64,000 nucleotides of DNA from Verrucomicrobia bacterium IMCC26134. Lineage in GTDB: Bacteria; Verrucomicrobiota; Verrucomicrobiia; Opitutales; Opitutaceae. How positions within the stretch are numbered: position 1 is the stretch's first letter; each line of letters starts with the position of its first letter. The DNA lies in contig CP011265.1 in assembly GCA_000972765.1 (NCBI GenBank), positions 930,001 to 994,000 of the forward strand, given 5' to 3'. The notes beneath the pieces are model-generated. The model ran no database searches. It was not told the DNA's origin and saw only the letters and a program-made list of their open reading frames with translations. Position numbers and translations under genes: made by a program. This document shows, one piece after another, positions 29,254-38,867 of this stretch.

Positions 29254-32200
29254 TTAAGGCACTAAGACCTTAAGACGTCCAAAGAGGGCAGGGCTCGCGC
29301 CGAGTGGCACGTAGACGCGCACCCGGTCGGTAGTCGTGGTTGCAGGTGGCGTAAACGTGTAGCTGGCGTCCACTCGGATTTCGACGCCAGGGGCTCCGGT
29401 CGCCGCCGTCCAAGGTGCGGTCAGATTGGTAGTCGTTTCGATGTCCGCCGTCACGCCACTTGAGACCGAGAGTTGGGTCCGGCGATAGGTGAAGAGCAGG
29501 TAATTCCCGGCCGGGACGGAGGGCGAGACGATGGGATTCGTCACCGGCTCAACGGTCGGCAGCAGGTTGGTATCGAGGCCGGCATTTGGCGTGCCGCCCA
29601 AGACCATTTCCACGCCGTTCAAGATGCCGTCGTTGTCCGGGTCGCTCGCTGCGCCGATGATCAACGGGTTCGTTTCACCCGGAAAAAATCCATTTATCCA
29701 AGAAGCGAAGGTGGTGGTGACGACGAGTTCGATGTCGTTGCCGTTAAGTTGAAGAGTGCCGGTGAAGGATCCGATCAGTCCGCTGAGGTTGGTGGTATCG
29801 AGCGTGCCGGTGCGACTGCCGCTGGTGACTAGTTTATAGGTGCCGGCTTGCAGCCCGCCGAGGTTGGTGAAGGCGAAATCGTTGAAACCGAGGGTTCCGT
29901 TGCCGATTGCGAGAGTGCCGTTGACGGCGATCCGGTCGTTGGTTCCGGCGAGGCTATCCAGCTCACAGGCGAGTGTGCCGGCCCCTGCGGCTGAGAGGTC
30001 GAGACCTCCGGTGATGGAGAGCTGGCCGACAGACGTGCCTGGGCTGAGGCGAGCGGTGCCTCCGACGGTCACGTTGCCGGCGAGGGTGCCGCTGCCTTTG
30101 AGAGTTTGGCTGGATGAGACAACCAAGCGACCGCTGGTTAATCCCGTCACATTGAGGAGTGCGGTGCTGCCGACCTCGATCGTCGGCGACGCACTCAGGT
30201 TGTTGGTAAACGCGCCGGATAATGCGAGCGTGCCGGCGCTGATTGTGGTGTTACCAGCGTAGGTGTTGTTACCGCTGAGCGTGAGAGTGCCGGTGCCGGT
30301 TTTAGTGAGAGCGCCGGCGACGGCGGAATCGTTCGAGAGATTGCCGGAGAGGGTAACTGCACGCGCCACGGCTCCGTTGTCGGCAGCCTGAATGGTCACG
30401 CCGCCGAGGGTGGAGCCAAGTTTCATATCCAAAGGCGATGACCAGTCGGCGCTGGCGCCGAGTGTGCCGCCTAGGAGTTTGATGGTGATGGGAAGCGTTG
30501 AGGCATTAGTGCTGCGGGTGATACCGAGCGTGCCGACGTAGAGACTGCCGCCGCTGAGTTGGAGGATGGCAGAGGAGGTGGCGTTGTAGGTGACGGCTCC
30601 ATTGCCAAACTGGATGCCGTTCACCGCCACCGTGCCGCCGGACTGGGTAAGGGTGGCGGTCTTGCCGGCGTTGGCCCCGTTGTTGAAGAAGATGAGCTTG
30701 TTGGCGGCCTGGCCGGCCCCGACGGTCAGTGAACCGCCTTGCACATCAAGAAGGGCGTTGGCGGTGGCGTCGCCAACGCCAAGGTAGAGCGTTCCGCTGT
30801 TCGAGGCGGTGGTGCCGATGTTGACAGTGCCGCCGGTCTTCAAGGTCAGCGCGGCCTGCTGGTTGCCGCTCAATGCCCTGCCTAAACCCAGATAGGCGCC
30901 GGCGGCGGCGTTGTTCACGTTCAAGGTCCCGCCGGAGATTGTGTAGTTCACACTCTGATTGGCGGAGTAGCCAATCCAGTTGCCGCCGGTTGAGGTGAGC
31001 GAGACTGTGCCGCCCGTCTGGCTGATGGCGGCGGCGTTGAAACGAGTGACACTGTTGGTGTAGGTTCCCGAGGAGAAGTTGAGCGTGCCGGGACCGATGT
31101 AGGTGGGCTGGGGGCCTCCGCTATTTCCGCCGCCAAGATTGAGCGTGGCCCCCGCGTTCACTGCGGTGGTGACGCCGATGTTGGACGCGTAGGCGAGGGT
31201 GGAATTGATCGTCGCGGTCTTGTTGGTCGAGACGGTTGTGGTGCCGTTGCCGAGATAAATAGTGCCCCCGGTCAGCTTGTAGCCGCTGCTGTTGAAGTTC
31301 AGTGCGCTGGCGGCGATCTGCGAGTCGAGAGTGACGACATACTGGTCCGTCGTGCCATCCGTTCCGGCGAACGTGGCGGTGGCCGCGTTGAGCGGGACGG
31401 TTGTGCTGGTTTGATACCAGCAGACGTTGGTGCTGCCGTCGTTCCAGATGGTGTTTGAGGTGTTGTTTGCGACCGTGGTGTTCCAGTTGCCGCTGCCTGC
31501 CGTGATCGGTGCGTCGGCGATCGAGGCATCCCAGGTCAGATTAGGCGAAATCGCGGGGGCATCCGATAAACGGGATTCCGTCGTTTCCAGTCCGACAGTC
31601 TGAACCACGATGGAACTGTAGGTCCCTGAAATGGCGACGTCTTGGAAATAGAAATAATTGCTCGGCGTGCTGCCGGCGAATACCAGTGATCCATCAGTGA
31701 GGCGGATGTAGACATTGTAGGCGTAATGCTCACCGGCGGCGTGGTCCCATTTCACACGAGCGCTGACCAAGCCGCTCCAACTGGCGACGCCCAGCACTTG
31801 GACGTTGGTTGGTGCGACGGCCTGGGTCGTCGTCGTGTTGTAAACCACGATTTCACCGACGCGAATCTCGTAGGAGTTCACGGTCGTGCCAGAGGCGAAT
31901 TTGAGGGCGAGGGCGGCAATATTGGAACCCGCAAGACTGCCGAGGTTGAGGGTAGATTCATTCCAGCCGTTGATCGTGCAGGTGCCCGCCGGATAGTAGG
32001 TGAAGGTGGTGGGCGCGGCGGAGGTGGACACACCTACCTGCATCAACGAGTCCACTCCCGAGAGCCCGTTGCGCTTGAAGATGATTTTAAGGCGGGTGTC
32101 GCTGGTCACCGGCAAGTCAGTGAGGTAGAGTCGCAGGGTGTTTTCCGCCGTCAGGTTGCCGGATATGCGCAGGCAGCTTCCGCCGCGGTAGCTGTCGCCG

Positions 32201-34272
32201 TTCCAAAGCTCGGGCGTCAGTTTCGTCCCTGTGCTATCAATGATCCAGCGCCAGGTCGGCAGGATGCCCTGCAAGGCTCGATTCCACCAAGCGCCGGCTT
32301 TCACCATCACGCCGTCGTTGTAGAAGTTGTCACCCCGGCCGATGCAGAAGTCGGTGGCGAAGGGGAGCGAGTTGATAACCGAACGCTCCGCGATGTTGTG
32401 GGCTACGCCCTTCCAGGCGCCGGTGCTGACGGTCGCGGAGGTGTTGCGGGGGTCTCCGCTCGCTCCGGTCCAGAAAAGATCCTGTTCTGGGAGCTGGGTG
32501 GCAAAGGTGCGTGGCAAGTAGAACCCGACCGAGGTGAGATGATTCAGACCATCGGGGAAGGCCTTCGCCATCTTGATCCGCCCGGAGGTGGACGTCCTGA
32601 AATCCTCCGCCTGCGTTTCGAGTCCCGTCCAGATTTTGTAGGGATTGAGCAGTAGAGCGTCAGCCCGATTGCGGGAGTTTTGCGGGCCTGCCGTCGTCGT
32701 ATCGTAGGAGAAGTCGGTAAAGATCGAGTCGGCGATGAGGTCACCGGCGCTGTCCTGCACCCCGGTGGTGTAGTTGTGCCGCATATACCAGTCGTTGGCG
32801 GTGCTGAACTGTTGCTGCCAGGCGATGGTGCCGGATTCGGTCATCGAGTCATACCACGTGACACGCAGCGTGCTGTTTTGACGAATGTAGCGAACGAGAT
32901 CGCGCATGGCCGCCGCATCGGCCGCCGAGCCGCCTGCGGTCTCCTGGTTGAAGAACCAGCCGTCAAAACCGTAGTATTGCGCGGTCGCGATCAGCTTGTC
33001 CGCAGCCGGGTAAGTGTTGCCCGACTTGGTGAGAAACGTCTGCACCCAGGTGTAGTTGCCCCCGTAGACAACGGGAGGGAAAAAGATTGTCCCGAGAATC
33101 GGCACGCCGTTGCGATGGGCGTTGTCGATCATCTCGCCGGTCGGCGGGACAAAGTTGATCGCACCGATGCCACCCCAGTAAACCGACTGCTCGACATACT
33201 GCCAGTAAGTGAACGTGTAGACGGACCCGGAGCCTCCCTGCGGCCGGTCGCCGAAGTGAGTGTCAAGTGACTGGATACCGCCCTGACCGGACCTGGCATT
33301 GGCGTTGGCCTGGAGTGCAGCCGGAACGTTGATGCGCGTTTGCAGTGGCACCGTGGCGACGTTAAACGGCGCGTCGGCGTCGGTGGCGGGATTCCACGCC
33401 AGAAGCTGGGAGATCGTCCATGACGGAATCCCGGGCATGGCCGGCATCACTGGACGCGCTCCTATCCAAGCGAGGGTCATGGCGTCACGCTCCGTGGCGA
33501 AATCGGTGGCGCTGAGTTTGTTCGTGTAGAGCTTCACCGCACCGACGGAGCCGATGACGAAGCGGCCCGTGTTGTCCATGCTCCCCAGCCTGAGTGTCTT
33601 GCTGGTGCCTGCAAAATTGGCCTTGGGAACGGTGCCGGTGACTTCGGAGTTATTCAACGAATCCCAGAGGGTGAGCACGCCCGTGGCGGCGTCGTAGTTT
33701 ACGGCGAATACAATCGAAGTGCCGGCGCGAACCACGCGATCGGTGCCCGGGCGCTGGACCGTGACGGTTCCCATGTAGGTTTGGATGACGCCTGTGCTGC
33801 TATACCGAAGGCCAAAGCCGCCGGTAGTTGCGGACGTGACGCCAAGCAGATCGCTCCAGTCCGTGTTCAATTGATCCACGCGGACTGAAACCAGCACCGC
33901 AAAGCCCGTGTTGGCGGCGGCCGCGCCGGTGCTGGCCGTGAAATCGAGCAGGCTCGCGGTCAGCGCGGTATTGAGTAGTTGGAGCGCGTCCGCCGACGGG
34001 CCGAAAAGAACGCCTGCGGTGCCAACCGGAAAGAGATTGGCCGCCGGATAAGTCACACTGCCGAATCCGGTCGAGGCGTGGTTCGCGCTCCCCGATTGAT
34101 CGGCCCAGGCACTCACCACATTGGAGGCGTTCCTGGTGATGCTTGCCGGAACGGTCGCGGTCAAAGACTGCACCAGTGCGGCACGAACAGGCGCGGCCCA
34201 CGCGAGCAGCACCGCGCATAGAAATGCGGCCAAGGGCATCGTGCGAGCGGACGGAAGACGAGGTAACGGCAT
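29254..34272 (-). CDS. GH85 endo-beta-N-acetylglucosaminidase fused to beta-strand repeat passenger
   Basis: A 1,672-residue exported protein (signal MPLAAFLCAVLLAWAAPVRA; start ATG 34272, though a GTG at 34284 is possible). Residues about 40-275 are LamG-like. Residues about 300-690 are a GH85 domain (VYTFTYWQYVEQSVYWGG, RNGVPILGTIFFPP) with the catalytic Asn-x-Glu in GWFFNQETAGG (N442, E444). A beta-sandwich and an FN3-like module follow. From about 930 to 1540 come beta-helix repeats including LTKTGTGTLTLSGNNTYAG. The C-terminus (DPDNDGILNGVEMVLGG ... FGRLKVLVP) resembles two other proteins here. GH85 enzymes cleave the chitobiose core of N-glycans. Fusion to an adhesin-like stalk would keep the enzyme at the cell surface. 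Confidence 0.88.
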   Translation of the reverse strand: MPLPRLPSARTMPLAAFLCAVLLAWAAPVRAALVQSLTATVPASITRNASNVVSAWADQSGSANHASTGFGSVTYPAANLFPVGTAGVLFGPSADALQLLNTALTASLLDFTASTGAAAANTGFAVLVSVRVDQLNTDWSDLLGVTSATTGGFGLRYSSTGVIQTYMGTVTVQRPGTDRVVRAGTSIVFAVNYDAATGVLTLWDSLNNSEVTGTVPKANFAGTSKTLRLGSMDNTGRFVIGSVGAVKLYTNKLSATDFATERDAMTLAWIGARPVMPAMPGIPSWTISQLLAWNPATDADAPFNVATVPLQTRINVPAALQANANARSGQGGIQSLDTHFGDRPQGGSGSVYTFTYWQYVEQSVYWGGIGAINFVPPTGEMIDNAHRNGVPILGTIFFPPVVYGGNYTWVQTFLTKSGNTYPAADKLIATAQYYGFDGWFFNQETAGGSAADAAAMRDLVRYIRQNSTLRVTWYDSMTESGTIAWQQQFSTANDWYMRHNYTTGVQDSAGDLIADSIFTDFSYDTTTAGPQNSRNRADALLLNPYKIWTGLETQAEDFRTSTSGRIKMAKAFPDGLNHLTSVGFYLPRTFATQLPEQDLFWTGASGDPRNTSATVSTGAWKGVAHNIAERSVINSLPFATDFCIGRGDNFYNDGVMVKAGAWWNRALQGILPTWRWIIDSTGTKLTPELWNGDSYRGGSCLRISGNLTAENTLRLYLTDLPVTSDTRLKIIFKRNGLSGVDSLMQVGVSTSAAPTTFTYYPAGTCTINGWNESTLNLGSLAGSNIAALALKFASGTTVNSYEIRVGEIVVYNTTTTQAVAPTNVQVLGVASWSGLVSARVKWDHAAGEHYAYNVYIRLTDGSLVFAGSTPSNYFYFQDVAISGTYSSIVVQTVGLETTESRLSDAPAISPNLTWDASIADAPITAGSGNWNTTVANNTSNTIWNDGSTNVCWYQTSTTVPLNAATATFAGTDGTTDQYVVTLDSQIAASALNFNSSGYKLTGGTIYLGNGTTTVSTNKTATINSTLAYASNIGVTTAVNAGATLNLGGGNSGGPQPTYIGPGTLNFSSGTYTNSVTRFNAAAISQTGGTVSLTSTGGNWIGYSANQSVNYTISGGTLNVNNAAAGAYLGLGRALSGNQQAALTLKTGGTVNIGTTASNSGTLYLGVGDATANALLDVQGGSLTVGAGQAANKLIFFNNGANAGKTATLTQSGGTVAVNGIQFGNGAVTYNATSSAILQLSGGSLYVGTLGITRSTNASTLPITIKLLGGTLGASADWSSPLDMKLGSTLGGVTIQAADNGAVARAVTLSGNLSNDSAVAGALTKTGTGTLTLSGNNTYAGNTTISAGTLALSGAFTNNLSASPTIEVGSTALLNVTGLTSGRLVVSSSQTLKGSGTLAGNVTVGGTARLSPGTSVGQLSITGGLDLSAAGAGTLACELDSLAGTNDRIAVNGTLAIGNGTLGFNDFAFTNLGGLQAGTYKLVTSGSRTGTLDTTNLSGLIGSFTGTLQLNGNDIELVVTTTFASWINGFFPGETNPLIIGAASDPDNDGILNGVEMVLGGTPNAGLDTNLLPTVEPVTNPIVSPSVPAGNYLLFTYRRTQLSVSSGVTADIETTTNLTAPWTAATGAPGVEIRVDASYTFTPPATTTTDRVRVYVPLGASPALFGRLKVLVP

Positions 34273-34427
34273 GGGGGGCGGCACTGAAAGCGTTCGAAAA
34301 GCCGGACTGCTAAAGGAAATGGATTTGCGAATCAGCGAGTCCAGGACGCGTGAGTCGGGGAGAGTTTGTGGAGCACCGTTCGGAAACCGCCGATTGGCAA
34401 TGAAGCGGGGAAGGCCGGCGACGTCTG

Positions 34428-34662
34428 TTAAAACGATACAGCAGCCCGTAAGAGGTTCAAGTTGTATCCGCCATCAATTCAGCAAGGGGCGACTGGCACG
34501 GTTGGCGCGGCCTGCCAGAGTAGTCCGGGATCGATTCGGGTGTGCTGCTTCAATCCATGGGGCGGCCGAAAGATCTCAGGCCGACAAGTATTACGAAGGC
34601 TACGTGGGGGAATGACTGCCGGACACTCTTTTGGGGTAAGTTAACAGGATAAATCGTTTTAC
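34428..34662. promoter_or_regulatory. Intergenic control region with two putative LacI-type motifs
   Basis: The 421-nt gap between the divergent GH85 and GH95-like genes holds no gene. It contains GTTAAAACGATACA (34428-34441, about 155 nt upstream of the GH85 start) and TAAATCGTTTTAC (34650-34662, 31 nt before the GH95-like ATG). Both match the motif seen before other carbohydrate genes here. Confidence 0.45.
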
Positions 34663-34693
34663 GTTCATAAGTCACCGAATCAAGTTAGTCCTC

Positions 34694-36913
34694 ATGCACC
34701 CCATGAAGTCTTTAAGAATGATTTTTGGTTTTATCGGCTTGATGGCATTTGCCGCAACGCCGCGTGCTGCAGCAGTTGCGCCGACCGTGCACCTCGCCGC
34801 CGACTGGCCGGTGTTCATGGCCCGGCAGGATTTGGTCTGGGATCGCTTGCCCGACCGCTTCGAGTCAGCGGCATTCACCGGCAATGGACTGCTCGGAGCC
34901 ATGGTTTTCACGGGCGATGATGGGCAGTCGATCAAGTGGCAGCAGGGGCGGACTGACGTCGAGTTTATGGGCCGCATTCCCATCGGCGATCTGGTGCTGA
35001 CGCCGGTTGGAAAAATCCTCGGTGGCGACATGCGCTTGGATCTTTGGAATGCCGAGGTGCGGGGCACGATCAAGACCGACCGTGGCGAAATCCAGTTCCG
35101 CACCTTTACCCACTCCGACCAGATGGTGGAGGTTTTTGAAACGATCGCGACAGGTGGCGAACAGGCGCGGTGGTCGTGGGCACCGGGATTGGCGGCCAAT
35201 GCGCGCAAGGTTTACAAGAAAGAGGCGCTCTTGCCCGAAGACCAGAATGCACCGCCAGTCCGCAGCCGGGAGGGCGAGATCGAACTCAGCTTTCAGCCGC
35301 TCCGGGCAGATCGTGGGCACGCGACCGCCTGGCAAATCATTGATGCCGGGAATGGTAGAGCCATGGTCTATGCGAGTGTCGGCTATGCTCCGCAGGAAGC
35401 CGTCGCGAAATCCGCGGCCCTCGCTGCGGTGCAACACGCGGTGAGTGCCGGTCTGGCTTCGCTCGCGGAGTCCCATCACGCGTGGTGGCACCGGTTCTGG
35501 CCGGAAGGCTTCATCTCGATACCCGATGCCCGGCTGGAGAGTTTTTACTACATTCAGATGTATAAAATGGCCAGCGCGACGCGCCCCAGTCGGCCGGCAT
35601 TGGACTTGATGGGGCCCTGGTTTCGCAGCACTCCGTGGCCCAAGATTTGGTGGAACCTCAACATCCAGCTCGCCTACTGGCCGCAATTGACCGGCAACCG
35701 GTTGGAGTTGGGGCAGTCGCTCTGTGAATTGATTGACCGCGGAACGCCCGCGCTGATTGCGAATGCCAAGGAATTCAGCGCCGACTCTGCCGGAGTCGGC
35801 CGGGTGACGGGCTATGATTGCGGCAGCTTAGTCAGCTTCGAGATATGTAATCTTCCGTGGGCCATGCACAATTATTGGCTGCAATATCGTTACTGCATGG
35901 ACGACGCGATGCTGCGCGATCGGGTGTTTCCGATGCTCAAGCGGAGCATCAATTATTACCTCCATCTCCTTGTAGAGGGACCCGACGGCAAACTACACCT
36001 TTCCAGTGGTTACAGCCCGGAATACCCGAAGCAGCCCAAGGTAAACCCGGATACCAACATTGACCTATCGTTGTTGCGCTGGGGTTGCCAGACGCTGCTG
36101 GAAACGTGCGGGCGCCTGAAGGTGAACGACGCACAGATCCCGGTTTGGAAAAACACCCTGGCGAAGTTAACGCCCTATCCGACAGACCAGAACGGTCTGA
36201 TGATTTCCGCCTTGGTGCCATTCGCCGAATCGCACCGTCATTATTCGCATCTGTTGATGATTTATCCGCTTTACCTGATGACGCCCGAGCAGCCCGAAAA
36301 CCGGGAGCTCGTGATCAAATCACTCAAGCACTGGATGAGCATGCCGAAGGCGCTTCAGGGTTATTCCTACACCGGTGCATCTTCGATCTCGTCCTTGCTC
36401 GGCGAAGGCGACGAATCCTGGCGTTACCTGAACAAACTCCTCGATACCAAGATCCCGCCTAATACGCTGTATGGCGAATCCGGTCCCTGCATCGAAACGC
36501 CCCTCTCGGCGGCGGCTTCGGTGAACGACATGCTGCTCAGCAGTTGGGGCGACCGCATCCGCGTGTTTCCCGGGGTTCCGAAGGAGTGGCAAGAGGTCAG
36601 CTTCAATACGCTGCGTGCGCAGGGTGCATTCTTAGTCAGCGCCACCCGTCAGCAGGGGAAAACCCAATTCATCCATATTCAAAGTCTCGCGGGTGAGCCT
36701 TGTCGGATTAGGAACGATTTTTCGGAGCCGGTAAAATGTATCGGTCCTGCCACCGTAAATCTTCGCGAGCAGGACGGCGTGATTCAGCTCGATTTGAAAC
36801 GCGGTGAATCAGCGGTTCTCTACAGCGGGAAAACCCCTCCTTCGCTGAGCATCTCCCCCCTTGCTGCCAAGCCTGATCAGATGAACGCTTGGGGTCTCAA
36901 AAACGCGAAGTGA
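34694..36913 (+). CDS. GH95-like glycosidase (alpha-L-fucosidase family)
   Basis: The 739-residue protein has a signal peptide (MIFGFIGLMAFAATPRAAA). An N-terminal beta domain includes FTGNGLLGAMVFTGDDG. An (alpha/alpha)6 barrel carries WWNLNIQLAYWPQLTGN (residues 319-335), LHLSSGYSPEYP and SHRHYSHLLMIYPLYL. A C-terminal domain includes NDMLLSSWGDRIRVFPGVPK. These are GH95 landmarks, although several segments diverge from classical 1,2-alpha-L-fucosidases, so alpha-galactosidase or an unknown specificity is possible. It stands alone on the plus strand with its own LacI-type motif and is convergent with the frameshifted sulfatase. Confidence 0.82.
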   Translation: MHPMKSLRMIFGFIGLMAFAATPRAAAVAPTVHLAADWPVFMARQDLVWDRLPDRFESAAFTGNGLLGAMVFTGDDGQSIKWQQGRTDVEFMGRIPIGDLVLTPVGKILGGDMRLDLWNAEVRGTIKTDRGEIQFRTFTHSDQMVEVFETIATGGEQARWSWAPGLAANARKVYKKEALLPEDQNAPPVRSREGEIELSFQPLRADRGHATAWQIIDAGNGRAMVYASVGYAPQEAVAKSAALAAVQHAVSAGLASLAESHHAWWHRFWPEGFISIPDARLESFYYIQMYKMASATRPSRPALDLMGPWFRSTPWPKIWWNLNIQLAYWPQLTGNRLELGQSLCELIDRGTPALIANAKEFSADSAGVGRVTGYDCGSLVSFEICNLPWAMHNYWLQYRYCMDDAMLRDRVFPMLKRSINYYLHLLVEGPDGKLHLSSGYSPEYPKQPKVNPDTNIDLSLLRWGCQTLLETCGRLKVNDAQIPVWKNTLAKLTPYPTDQNGLMISALVPFAESHRHYSHLLMIYPLYLMTPEQPENRELVIKSLKHWMSMPKALQGYSYTGASSISSLLGEGDESWRYLNKLLDTKIPPNTLYGESGPCIETPLSAAASVNDMLLSSWGDRIRVFPGVPKEWQEVSFNTLRAQGAFLVSATRQQGKTQFIHIQSLAGEPCRIRNDFSEPVKCIGPATVNLREQDGVIQLDLKRGESAVLYSGKTPPSLSISPLAAKPDQMNAWGLKNAK

Positions 36914-36989
36914 TTTTACCGTTCAGTCCAAAGGGCGCGACCAGAACGCCGACCAAGAGGGGACTTCTCAGGCAGTGCGATTCGAGGCC

Positions 36990-38640
36990 TTAGATTGGCT
37001 TTAGATTAGGCAATGTGACTGGCGGCGGCGCCTTTGTATTGAGTTCGCTGAATAGCGGGCGGGCTTTGACGGAATCCAAATGCGGCGATTTCACGCGTGC
37101 CAGCCATTCGATCAGCAGGCTTTTCATTCGCTCGGCGTCGGCGCGGTGTTTTTCCCTGCCCGGATTCCGGCCAATGAGATTATTCATTTCCTGCGGATCG
37201 TCCTTGAGGTCATAGAGAGCATCCAATGACGGCGCGGTCGCGGTCTGGCCGCACATGAACTTCCAGCGTCCGTCGAAAATCATAAAGCCCGGCACGCTCT
37301 GACTATTCCATTCCGAGACTGCCACTCGTCCCTCGCCGCTTTGTTTGCCCCTCGATGAAGGGGCGCAAGCTGTCGCCATCAGATGCGTGCCCGGTCTGCC
37401 CGCAGTAGTCGAGGATGGTAGGAAAGAGATCGAGATGTGACGCGGGTGTTTCGATGACCGTGCCCGCAGGGATGACGCCGGGCAGACGCAGCAAAAGCGG
37501 CACATGCACCGAGCCCTCGTAGAAAACATTTTTGCTGTGCATTCCATGGTCTCCCAGCATCTCACCGTGGTCGCTGGTGAAGATAACCAAGGTGTTGTCC
37601 GCGAGACCGAGTTCGTCGAGGCGCCGGAGAATTTTCCCCACCCAGACATCCACCTCGGCGACCATCCCGTAGTAGATGGAGGTCATCTGCCGGATGTTCG
37701 TTGGGTCGCGATAGGCCCCGGCTTCTTCGCGTTTGGTTGGGCGATAGGGCGAATTGGTGCGGGGATCATTTATGCTGACCGGCACCGGAATACCATCGGG
37801 CGGATACAGGCTGTAGTAGGGCTCGGCCACCATCATGGGCGGGTGGGGCGGATCGAGCGAAATGGTGAGGGTGAACGGACCTCCCTTGAGCCGATCCAGT
37901 GCGGCCAGCCCTTCCGCCGAGGTAAAGGCCGTCAGGCTATGTTCAGACGGTGTCTCCAGCCGGCCATAGGCTTCTCCCTCCGAGGACCTCGTGGTCGCGG
38001 GCTTGTCATAGTTTTCATCCAGCGGAATCGGACGATAAACCCCGAAGCGCTGGACCCGTTCGCCGGGCTGCAAGGGCTGCTTCGGCACGTTTGCGGCCAG
38101 GTAGGCCTTATACGCGTCCGCATCGGACAGGTCGGAGATGCAGCCGGCAGGTCGCTTGCCGTTCAGCCAGCGCACCGGTTGCGTGTAGTCCAGTGCCAGC
38201 TTGTAAGGGCTGTGGTATTTGCCGTGGTATTCGCCCCGGTAACCACTGCGTAGCAAAATTTGGTCGAAGGAGGGGTAGGGCGGCTCGGTTTCCGAGCGAG
38301 CGTCGTTGTTGTCCAATACGTGATTCGATGTGATGCTATGCCCGGTGAGAATCGCGGTGCGGGCCGGCGCGCAGACCGGACACGCCGAGTAAAACTTTGT
38401 TAATCGCGCGCCCTCTTGCGCGAGTTGATCGAGATTGGGTGTCTTGAGCACGGGGTTCCCTGCGCAACTCATGGCATCCCAGCGCTGCTGGTCGGTCATG
38501 ATTATGAGTAGATTTATCGGCCGGCTTGTCGGCGGCGTGGTGCCGGTGGCGTGGCTTTTCCCGGTCAGCAGCCAGAGCGTCAACAGGATGCAAATAGGTA
38601 TTCGCTTTGAGACGATGCACCGTGGTGGGTTGGGTTTCAT
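36990..38640 (-). pseudogene. Secreted S1 sulfatase disrupted by a frameshift
   Basis: From ATG 38640 the protein has a signal peptide (ICILLTLWLLTGKSHA), the sulfatase start NLLIIMTDQQRWDAMSC, and the formylglycine motif C90-A-P-A-R. A second metal site is in VIFTSDHGEMLGDHGMH. After SLRPFIEG the frame shifts at a run of four C (37348-37351). The correct continuation, GKQSGEGRVAVSEWN to LYDLKDDPQEMNNLIG, is found in the next frame and ends at 36990. One extra base in the run explains it. It is either a recent inactivating mutation or a sequencing error; the two parts otherwise look complete. It would remove sulfate esters from a sugar and is last in a run of sulfatase genes. Confidence 0.85.
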
Positions 38641-38867
38641 GATGAATTTCAGGGGCGCTATTCGAATGCTGTTAATCTGAGGTTATGCTTGGTTTATTAG
38701 CATCCCATCTGAGCTTAATTCCCGTCAGGAACCGCGTTCGGCCATGGTCGTTGTAGCTCGGTTACGCCCAACACGCGTGTGCAGAGACACCACCTGTGCC
38801 GGCGGCTGGCATCATCGGCGGCACAAGGGATACGGGGCTCGGCTATAATTTCCATGGCATTTACAGT

